Source: an uncultured Collinsella sp.
GTDB lineage: Bacteria > Actinomycetota > Coriobacteriia > Coriobacteriales > Coriobacteriaceae
Reading direction: 5' to 3'
DNA length: 7,041 bases
Assembly: GCA_900549555.1 (NCBI GenBank)
Contig: UROO01000097.1
Span: forward strand, 1 to 7,041
Part shown: positions 1-5,408 of the stretch, piece by piece
Layout: every line of letters starts with the position of its first letter
Numbering within the stretch: the first letter of the stretch is position 1
The notes under the pieces: model-generated
Told to the model about the DNA's origin: nothing
The model's input: the letters and a program-made list of their open reading frames with translations, nothing else
The model's database searches: none
Position numbers and translations under genes: made by a program

Positions 1-50
1 GATCTACACCCTAGAGTTCGTCGGCAGCGTCAGATGTGTATAAGAGACAG
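1..50 (+). other. Nextera i5-side sequencing adapter (not genomic)
   Basis: This is synthetic library sequence. Positions 1-9 are the end of the Illumina P5 segment. Positions 10-17 (CCTAGAGT) sit where the i5 index belongs and match, from memory, Nextera XT index S516. Positions 18-31 are TCGTCGGCAGCGTC, and 32-50 are the 19-bp Tn5 mosaic end AGATGTGTATAAGAGACAG. Genomic sequence starts at 51. The ATG at 34 lies inside the mosaic end, so the MCIRDS peptide it would start is an artefact and not the N-terminus of the first gene. Confidence 0.99.
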
Positions 51-51
51 C

Positions 52-789
52 GTCGCCGCCTTGTGCGCGGGAACCGGCTGGGCGGGCTACTCATATGGTT
101 TGGCCCATCCGCAAAATACGGAGCAGATTCAAAAGCTCAGGAAGCAGCTTGAATCTTCCAAGGACGAACTCATAAAAACGCAAGACGAGCTCGATCAGAC
201 AAAGTCCGACCTTAAGGATGCTAAGGCGGAGCTCAAGACCGCAGGCAAGAACGGCGAAGACGCCGGTTCCGATGCCGAGGACTCCTCCACGACGGGCAAT
301 GCGACCTCGTCGACCACCACGACCTCTGGTAGCACAGCGAAGCTCAACATCGATAAGCCCACGAGCTTTGCCAACACCACGTGGCGCGGAGCACTTAAGG
401 AGACGGGCAACTCTTGGGGCCATACTTGCTACGGCGCGAGCAAAAACGACCTTGTGATTGTGTTTAAGAGCATCAGCGATTCCGGCGAAGCGGTTGCAGA
501 CATCTCGGCCACACTGCATGCCCACGATACCTACAACGCCGAAAAAACCGTCGCCCAATCCGATGGTGACGACTATCGCACCTACACGGACGTCACCGGT
601 ACGTTTGTTAGAAACAAGGGTTTTGAGTTTTCGCTTCCCGTCGAGGAGGACGGCTGCGACCTTACGGTTACGGGTGTACCTAAAAAGAAGAACGGCAAGT
701 ACTACCTGAATACCACAGTCGAATCGGGAGACGGCGCCGTTAATATGGGAACGCGCATCACGGATTCCTTTGAGCTGTTGATTTCCTAG
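52..789 (+). CDS. Partial (5'-truncated) membrane-anchored coiled-coil protein of unknown function
   Basis: The 3' part of a gene: 245 genomic codons and a TAG stop. The true start lies beyond the adapter. The first ~18 residues (VAALCAGTGWAGYSYGL) look like the end of a transmembrane helix or signal anchor. Residues ~22-63 form a charged coiled coil with I26, L33, L40, L47, L54 and L61 exactly seven apart. A Ser/Thr/Gly/Asp-rich linker follows (~64-92), then a C-terminal domain (~93-245) rich in predicted beta strands. Two cysteines, C126 and C202, could form a disulfide if it is exported. I infer an N-terminal anchor, a coiled-coil stalk and an extracytoplasmic domain. I do not recognise the domain and give no function. 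The gene ends in its own terminator and is convergent with the kinase, so it is probably not part of the rightward operon. Confidence 0.85.
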   Translation, partial: VAALCAGTGWAGYSYGLAHPQNTEQIQKLRKQLESSKDELIKTQDELDQTKSDLKDAKAELKTAGKNGEDAGSDAEDSSTTGNATSSTTTTSGSTAKLNIDKPTSFANTTWRGALKETGNSWGHTCYGASKNDLVIVFKSISDSGEAVADISATLHAHDTYNAEKTVAQSDGDDYRTYTDVTGTFVRNKGFEFSLPVEEDGCDLTVTGVPKKKNGKYYLNTTVESGDGAVNMGTRITDSFELLIS

Positions 790-822
790 TACCTCGTATT
801 GTTAGCGTGCGATGCATGGGGA

Positions 823-870
823 CGGTGGCGGGCGCGGCTTTATTGAGAGTTGCGTCCGCCACCGCTTTTT
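823..870 (+). terminator. Rho-independent terminator of the first gene
   Basis: CGGTGGCGGGCGC (823-835) pairs with GCGTCCGCCACCG (852-864) in a 13-bp stem with one G-U wobble. Weaker pairs continue inward to a short loop, and a five-T run follows at 866-870. It lies 33 nt after the first gene's stop and works for rightward transcription. On the minus strand the stem is not followed by T residues, so it is not an obvious terminator for the convergent kinase gene. Confidence 0.85.
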
Positions 871-902
871 GCAAATGGGTCTATTTGCTGACTTTGGTTT
901 TA

Positions 903-926
903 CTGCCGGCTAAAGCATGCCGGCAG
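903..926. repeat. Small hairpin over the kinase stop codon
   Basis: CTGCCGGC (903-910) and GCCGGCAG (919-926) are perfect 8-bp inverted arms around an 8-nt loop. The element covers the last codons and TAG stop of the kinase gene. In the kinase transcript it is followed by an A-rich stretch rather than U residues, so it is not a canonical terminator. It might stabilise the 3' end of the mRNA, or be incidental. Confidence 0.4.
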
Positions 927-2157
927 ATGCGAGGACGAGTATGACCGCGATTGCTACCAGGGCAACAATCACCATCGTGAGTGCCATCGTGCGTTGACGT
1001 TTGACGGCAAGGCGCGCGCGACGCATGGACTCGGCGCTGCGGACGGTCTCGGTGGATGGGGCTGGCCGAGACGCGGGCTGCGCCTGTGCAACCGTGTGGG
1101 TGGGGACGGTGGCGTCCGTCCGCACGGTAGCGCTGCCGCGATCCGCCACGGGCCGGCGCTTTCGCGGGGCACCCGTACGGGCGAAAGGCTCAAGGCGCGC
1201 CGCGAGTTCGTTTGCCGAAGGGCGTGCGTCTTGCGAGGCTGCCAAACAAGCCATAATCGCGTTGACCAAGCCCTGCTCGCGGGGAGTTGCGGGCGTAAGG
1301 GGTTGCGGCTGCATGGTGCGCTTGAGGCGCGCGTGATCTCCAGAGCGTCTGAGCTCTGCCTCAAAGGGGGCGCGTCCGCAATAAAGCTCGTAGAGGATGC
1401 TTCCCAGTGCATAGATGTCGACGGCGGGGTTGTTGCGCGCGCCGGGGTCGGCCTTAAACCGCTCCAGCATTTCGGGTGCCGCGTATGCCGGCGTGGCGCC
1501 GCGAAAAGCGTTGACGTCGACGGTAAAGGAAAAATCGGGCTTAACGAGTTTCGCACTGCCCATATCGATCAGGCAGATGTCGAAATAGCCACTCGAGACC
1601 TGCTCCTCGAGCGGGATGCGATCGTGACGCAGCATGATGTTGCGCATGGAGAGGTCGCGGTGAACAAAGGGCGTGTCGAGCGATTGCGTGGACAAGATGA
1701 TCTTGAGCACGCTCAGACCCAGCGCGGCGACGATATCACCGGGGCAGGTTTCAGTGCCATCGCTCAGGGCTGGCCGTGCATCAAGAAGCGAGACGCCGTC
1801 AACCCATTCCATAAGCAGCGCCGGGGTTCCGTCTGCCATGTAGCCAAAACCATAGACATCGGGAAAACCCCTTAGGTTGGATACGACGGAGAGCGTGCGG
1901 TACTCCTCTTCCAAAGTTTCTCGGTTGAGCTGTTCTTGCTCGGGCTGGGCATCGGGGCGCGGCATCTTAAGCGCGAGCTCAAAAGCGCGATCGCCGCTCT
2001 GGACGCGGCGGACATAAGCGTTGCCGCCAAAGCCGCCCTTTTGCGGCGGAACGAGAAGCGTGCAAAAGCGACGCCGTGCCGCGGCCTGCTCACGCTCGGA
2101 GAGCAGTGCTGGCGTATGAAACTTGACGAGTCGAACTTCTTCGTAGGATCCGGTCAT
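910..2157 (-). CDS. Tail-anchored Hanks-type Ser/Thr protein kinase
   Basis: A 415-aa kinase predicted to transfer ATP phosphate to Ser/Thr of partner proteins at the inner face of the membrane. Motifs in order: glycine-rich loop GGFGG (41-45), ATP lysine K64 in LALK, a helix-C glutamate near E83-E85, catalytic loop HRDLSMRN (166-173, Asp168 and Asn173 kept), metal-binding DMG (198-200, DFG in most kinases), APE (227-229), then VDIYALGSILYE and RPSANEL of the C-lobe. The usual catalytic-loop Lys after HRDL is Ser here. A basic/Pro/Thr linker leads to one hydrophobic helix (~391-412) ending three residues from the C-terminus; basic residues before it put the kinase domain in the cytosol. There are no PASTA repeats. 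ATG at 2157 is the first possible start, because an in-frame TGA lies just upstream. The AAAGGA at 2170-2175 is 12 nt away, a rather long gap. Divergent from the FHA operon across a shared control region, which suggests the FHA protein is a partner. Confidence 0.93.
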   Translation of the reverse strand: MTGSYEEVRLVKFHTPALLSEREQAAARRRFCTLLVPPQKGGFGGNAYVRRVQSGDRAFELALKMPRPDAQPEQEQLNRETLEEEYRTLSVVSNLRGFPDVYGFGYMADGTPALLMEWVDGVSLLDARPALSDGTETCPGDIVAALGLSVLKIILSTQSLDTPFVHRDLSMRNIMLRHDRIPLEEQVSSGYFDICLIDMGSAKLVKPDFSFTVDVNAFRGATPAYAAPEMLERFKADPGARNNPAVDIYALGSILYELYCGRAPFEAELRRSGDHARLKRTMQPQPLTPATPREQGLVNAIMACLAASQDARPSANELAARLEPFARTGAPRKRRPVADRGSATVRTDATVPTHTVAQAQPASRPAPSTETVRSAESMRRARLAVKRQRTMALTMVIVALVAIAVILVLASAGML

Positions 2158-2208
2158 GGCGCGCTTTCATCCTTTCTTCCATTAGCAGGATATGCGCTGA
2201 CCGCTGCC

Positions 2209-2261
2209 TTCTGTTGCGCAACATCGACAAATCTGCCACTCGCCAATGTTGCGCAACAGAA
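2209..2261. promoter_or_regulatory. Twin palindromic operator in the divergent intergenic region
   Basis: The 190-bp gap between the divergent kinase gene and the operon holds two identical copies of the perfect 12-bp palindrome TGTTGCGCAACA, at 2212-2223 and 2247-2258, with centres 35 bp apart. The copies lie within longer inverted arms, TTCTGTTGCGCAACAT (2209-2224) and ATGTTGCGCAACAGAA (2246-2261), around a 21-nt spacer. Self-palindromic half-units repeated in a divergent promoter region are typical of binding sites for a dimeric repressor or activator. I infer that one regulator controls both directions. The regulator is not encoded in the window and I cannot name its family. I see no clean -35/-10 pair on either strand. 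The pair could also fold as a 16-bp stem in RNA. Confidence 0.72.
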
Positions 2262-2333
2262 TCGCGCAAGACGGCGGTAGAAATGAGGCAGTAAAAACGC
2301 TTGATGACCGGGATGGCCCCGTTATCCATGAAG

Positions 2334-2339
2334 AAGGGA
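2334..2339 (+). promoter_or_regulatory. Ribosome binding site setting the start at 2348
   Basis: AAGGGA lies 8 nt before ATG 2348. The reading frame stays open upstream to an ATG at 2246, but that codon lies inside the right operator palindrome and has no purine-rich site at a sensible distance. The downstream start is therefore preferred. Confidence 0.75.
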
Positions 2340-2347
2340 ACGTGATA

Positions 2348-3823
2348 ATGAGCGGCTCGGTGGGAGATAATTTTGTAGTCGCTGCCGGAATAGCCACTTC
2401 ACCGCTGGCAGTGCCATTGGCCCCCGCTGCAATTGTTGCCGGGGCAGCGGCGTTGCGCATAGAGGCGGAGAAGGCCGAGGCAGAAAATGCCGTTAAGGAC
2501 TATAGGCATGGGCTATTGGACATCAAATCGCAGATACTCCTCGAGTTTCCCGATATGGATGAGTCGACACGCGCCGCGTTGGATAGCGTGATTGACGAAT
2601 ATTCGAGGAAAAACGTGACGGGGCCGCTTGTGGGCGAAGAGATCGTCATGGGTCGAGGCACGGTGACGCGGATTCGAACCGAGTCGGCGTTGGCTCAGCT
2701 GGCGGCGACGCTTCACACTCTGATTCCGACGTTAACTTTCGATGCCCATACCCATCGCAGGGCAGAGATGGGCCAGAGCCGTATCGATGCCGCGCAGACG
2801 TCCGAAAAGCTCAGGGCCCAGGGTCTCCTAAAGGCAATCGATTACGACGTTGCCCGCGACGGTTCCATCGACCTCGAGAAAGCGCTCTTGCATATTGCGG
2901 ACACCGCCGCAAGCTCCTCGGCGGGTTCCTTTGAGGATGCAGCGCGCGCGTTTGAAGAGTGGGCGGCGCGCATTATCCCGCTTATGCAGGATGAGGTGCT
3001 CGATATGACGTTGCGAAATCGCCTAAGTGCAAAATTCGAGACCGCCCGTGCTTCGTTTAGCGCGCTTGGTCCGGATTCGAGTGAGGAACAGCGCCTTGCC
3101 GCCATGAAGATTCTCAAGGACTTCGAGCATGTGATGAAAAGCGCTCAGCATGAGTCGAATGAGCTTCATGAGCAGTATGAGGAATACCGCCTGCGCGTTG
3201 ATCTTCTTAATGAACGCTATCATCGTCCGACGGTGCTCAGGCGGCCTCATGAGATTGAGGATTTGTACGCTGCCGTGGATGCCGCAGACGCCGCGCTTGC
3301 TTCGGCGGCTAAAGACGAATACATCGAGCGCTGCGTTAACGAGGTTATGGCCGAACACGGGGCTGACGTTGTCCGTTATGCGGTTATGGATGGGTCTGGC
3401 AAGCCATGGCGCCTTATCTTCGATACGAACAAGCGCAAGGCGGTTGCCGTCCTTAAGGGATCACACGAACAGCAGCTTGTGATGCGAGTTGTCGAGGCCG
3501 ATCCATCCGAGTTTTCGGAAGATCCGGTTAATCCCACCGTCATCAAAGATATGAAAGCCCAAGATCAAGCGACGGTCGACAAAGTCGTTCAGGACCAAGT
3601 TGAGTTCTGCGATTTTTACCAGCAGTTTAAGGAAGACCTTAAAGAACGCGGCGTTGTCGTCGCGTCCGACGCCCCTGGCCATTTTGTTCGACCCGCTGGT
3701 CCTCAGACCGCCGTCGAGATTCACCCGCACGATTATGTGCCGCCCACACCTTCCGCAGATGCGGAGCGTCGCCTGCGTAATCGCCGTCAAGCAAGTCAGC
3801 TCAAGCAAAGGGAAATGAGGTAA
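2348..3823 (+). CDS. Unrecognised 491-aa protein, first gene of the FHA/radical SAM/AAA+ operon
   Basis: I do not recognise this family. From the start at 2348, residues ~9-36 are an Ala/Val/Pro-rich hydrophobic stretch that could insert in or lie on the membrane. It is followed directly by a charged helical segment (from ~37). The middle (~140-330) is mostly Ala/Glu/Arg-rich and predicted helical, with a Glu/Tyr-rich coiled-coil-like part near 269-291. A shorter region with beta character begins near Y344 (DGSGKPWRLIF, KAVAVLKG). A second acidic helical part follows, and the C-terminus is very basic (ERRLRNRRQ). No catalytic motif stands out. It is separated by 3 nt from the FHA gene and is clearly co-transcribed with it. 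Possible roles are a membrane-associated scaffold, a kinase substrate read by the FHA domain, or a client of the AAA+ protein; these are inferences from position only. Confidence 0.85.
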   Translation: MSGSVGDNFVVAAGIATSPLAVPLAPAAIVAGAAALRIEAEKAEAENAVKDYRHGLLDIKSQILLEFPDMDESTRAALDSVIDEYSRKNVTGPLVGEEIVMGRGTVTRIRTESALAQLAATLHTLIPTLTFDAHTHRRAEMGQSRIDAAQTSEKLRAQGLLKAIDYDVARDGSIDLEKALLHIADTAASSSAGSFEDAARAFEEWAARIIPLMQDEVLDMTLRNRLSAKFETARASFSALGPDSSEEQRLAAMKILKDFEHVMKSAQHESNELHEQYEEYRLRVDLLNERYHRPTVLRRPHEIEDLYAAVDAADAALASAAKDEYIERCVNEVMAEHGADVVRYAVMDGSGKPWRLIFDTNKRKAVAVLKGSHEQQLVMRVVEADPSEFSEDPVNPTVIKDMKAQDQATVDKVVQDQVEFCDFYQQFKEDLKERGVVVASDAPGHFVRPAGPQTAVEIHPHDYVPPTPSADAERRLRNRRQASQLKQREMR

Positions 3824-3826
3824 ACC

Positions 3827-4819
3827 ATGACATGGGAATGCCCTATCTGTGGTCTTATGAACGATGATGCCCGCGATATGTGCGAGGACTGTGGGACGCC
3901 GCGTCCCGCTGGTGCGGTTCCCGCGCCTTCGGCCCCTGCGCCCGCGGTCTCGGCACCCGAGGCGCCAGTCGCCTCAGCGTCCGGCTTTGCCACCGCGGTC
4001 GCTGAGCGTCCGGCTCCCGCCGTCTATCCTGCAACATCATCGATGGGCGGTGTTTCGCGGCCTCAGCGTCCCGCGCCCCAGCAGGCACATCAGGCTGCTC
4101 CTGCTCCCACGCCGCAGCCTACCCCCATGCCCGTTCCGCAACCCGCTCCGGTTGCTACGCCACAGCCGACGCCTGCGCCAATGCCGCAGCCCGCGCCGCA
4201 ACCCATGGCGAATGTTGCAGCTACTCCTGCGGTTCCTGCGCTTACGCTTGCCGATCCAGTTATGGGTGAGCAGCTTCGTCTCACGGACGCCGCCGTGCTT
4301 GGACGCAACGTGTTTCCTTCTATGGCTTCGAACTTTGCCATGTCCCGGCAGCATGCCAGCGTTCGTTTTGAGCGGGGCACATGGATGGTTGCCGATGAGG
4401 GGTCCAATAACGGAACGGCTCTTATGCGTGGCGGCCAGATCCTCAACTTGGTTCCCGGCGTGGCCCAGCCGATTCATACCGGAGATACGCTACTCATTCC
4501 GGCTGCGTCTGGCGAGTTTGCCCAATTGCGTCTGACGGTTACTGTGGAGGAACCGCCTGCGGCGCAACCCGTGCAGCCCCAGGCTTGGTCTGCGCCTCAG
4601 CCCGCGTCTGCTGCGGCACCGGTTGTTTCTGCTGCTGGTGAGTCTGCGAGTGTCGAGGGCTGGTTTGTCGAGTGCCCCGAGTGCGGTCGTTTGCATCTCG
4701 TTGCTGATGAGCGTGCAAAGGTTGGGGATGGCTGTGAGGAATGCGGTTGCTCGCTTGCACGTACCTCGGCCGTGTACCGCACACTCGATCCGGGCGAGGA
4801 TTACGCCGATGTTCGTTAG
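3827..4819 (+). CDS. Zinc finger-FHA-zinc ribbon phosphothreonine-binding adaptor
   Basis: A 330-aa cytosolic adaptor. The N-terminus (W3, C5, C8, N12, C19, C22) fits the RanBP2-type zinc finger pattern W-x-C-x2-C-x3-N-x6-C-x2-C exactly, though a plain bacterial zinc ribbon is possible. A long Ala/Pro/Gln-rich linker (~25-140) leads to an FHA domain (~143-240) with the core residues LGR (158-160), SRQH (173-176, the Ser and Arg that contact phosphothreonine, and the His) and NGT (195-197). A second Pro/Ala linker is followed by a C-terminal zinc ribbon with CPEC (283-286) and CEECGC (303-308). FHA domains bind phosphothreonine peptides, so the divergent kinase is the natural source of the ligand. 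GAGG at 3817-3820, 6 nt before the ATG, sets the start. The 3' end overlaps the radical SAM gene by 11 nt. Confidence 0.93.
   Translation: MTWECPICGLMNDDARDMCEDCGTPRPAGAVPAPSAPAPAVSAPEAPVASASGFATAVAERPAPAVYPATSSMGGVSRPQRPAPQQAHQAAPAPTPQPTPMPVPQPAPVATPQPTPAPMPQPAPQPMANVAATPAVPALTLADPVMGEQLRLTDAAVLGRNVFPSMASNFAMSRQHASVRFERGTWMVADEGSNNGTALMRGGQILNLVPGVAQPIHTGDTLLIPAASGEFAQLRLTVTVEEPPAAQPVQPQAWSAPQPASAAAPVVSAAGESASVEGWFVECPECGRLHLVADERAKVGDGCEECGCSLARTSAVYRTLDPGEDYADVR
4109..4204 (+). repeat. Low-complexity Pro/Gln/Ala/Thr coding repeat in the FHA linker
   Basis: Residues ~95-126 of the FHA protein are irregular repeats of short units such as PQPTP, PQPAP and PMPQPAP, encoded by degenerate CCG-CAG-CC-type DNA. 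This marks a flexible, extended linker between the N-terminal zinc finger and the FHA domain. Such DNA can vary in unit number between strains. Confidence 0.7.
4796..4800 (+). promoter_or_regulatory. Ribosome binding site setting the radical SAM start at 4809
   Basis: GAGGA lies 8 nt before ATG 4809 inside the end of the FHA gene. The frame is open upstream to 4623, but those 62 codons duplicate the FHA coding region in another frame. Starting at 4809 puts the cluster motif ~25 residues from the N-terminus, as is usual for this family. Confidence 0.8.
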
Positions 4820-5405
4820 CCATGTGCTTGCCCCCGTCGTCTCACTGGGTCCGGGAGAACGTATTGTTGTCTGGACCGCTGGTTGTTCAAAGCGTTGTGC
4901 CGGATGTATTTCGCCCCAATGGCGCAACCAGCTGCCCGAGCAGGATGTCGATGTTGATGAGCTTGCGCAGATGTTGCTCGATACCGCGCGCGAGCACGGT
5001 GTGCATCGGCTGACGGTTTCGGGTGGAGATCCGCTCGAGCAGGCATCAGAGCTCGTGAGGCTGCTGGCAACGATCCGCTGCGCTTACGATGACATTCTCG
5101 TTTACACCGGATTTACGCTCGAAGAGCTGCCGCGAGCGATTGGCGCGGACGTGTGGGAGACGCTCAAATCCCTCATCGATGTGCTGATTGACGGTCCGTA
5201 CATAGACGAGCTTAACGTTCCCGACTGCGCGCTGCGCGGTTCGACTAATCAGCGCGTAATCTACCTGAGCGACCGCCCACACGATGATTACGACAAGTAT
5301 CTTCAACAGCCGCGTCAGCTTCAAAACTACGTCCAGGACGGCACGGTTATCACCGTTGGTATTGCCGACCGTTACCATCATGAATTTTCTGCCAAGGAGG
5401 TATAA
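4809..5405 (+). CDS. Small radical SAM (4Fe-4S) protein, NrdG/activase-like
   Basis: A 198-aa radical SAM protein. C26, C30 and C33 form CX3CX2C in the context TAGCSKRCAGC, the ligand set for a 4Fe-4S cluster that cleaves S-adenosylmethionine to a 5'-deoxyadenosyl radical. VSGGDPLEQ (70-78) carries the GGDP-type motif that binds the SAM amino group. Size and the short N-terminal lead resemble activating enzymes of the NrdG type, which place a glycyl radical on a partner. No ribonucleotide reductase or pyruvate formate-lyase gene is in the window, so the NrdG name should not be carried over. The gene overlaps the FHA gene by 11 nt and is 3 nt from the AAA+ gene, which points to translational coupling and a shared job. 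The target could be an operon protein or one beyond the contig end. There is no extra Cys-rich (SPASM) domain. Confidence 0.9.
   Translation: MFVSHVLAPVVSLGPGERIVVWTAGCSKRCAGCISPQWRNQLPEQDVDVDELAQMLLDTAREHGVHRLTVSGGDPLEQASELVRLLATIRCAYDDILVYTGFTLEELPRAIGADVWETLKSLIDVLIDGPYIDELNVPDCALRGSTNQRVIYLSDRPHDDYDKYLQQPRQLQNYVQDGTVITVGIADRYHHEFSAKEV
5394..5400 (+). promoter_or_regulatory. Strong ribosome binding site inside the end of the radical SAM gene
   Basis: AAGGAGG lies 8 nt before ATG 5409 and encodes part of the last Lys-Glu-Val codons of the radical SAM protein. It is the strongest such site in the window, which suggests the AAA+ protein is made in larger amounts than the proteins before it. 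Confidence 0.85.
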
Positions 5406-5408
5406 CAC

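Noticed and set aside
55..75. Lipoprotein lipobox around the cysteine in VAALCAG
   Set aside because: Leu precedes the Cys, where a lipobox needs Gly, Ala or Ser, and the upstream sequence is missing.
994..1875. A 293-codon open frame on the plus strand
   Set aside because: It is antisense to the kinase gene, whose motifs are unmistakable; long antisense frames are common in GC-rich coding DNA, and it shows no domain of its own.
2301..2328. Possible -35/-10 pair (TTGATG, TATCCA) before the operon
   Set aside because: The matches are weak, and transcription would start on top of the ribosome binding site, leaving no leader.
2246..2347. N-terminal extension of the 491-aa protein from ATG 2246
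   Set aside because: That start lies within the operator palindrome and lacks a ribosome binding site, while ATG 2348 has AAGGGA at 8 nt. The extension has no notable sequence.
4623..4808. Upstream extension of the radical SAM frame
   Set aside because: It lies wholly inside the zinc ribbon coding part of the FHA gene in another frame, and ATG 4809 has a good ribosome binding site.
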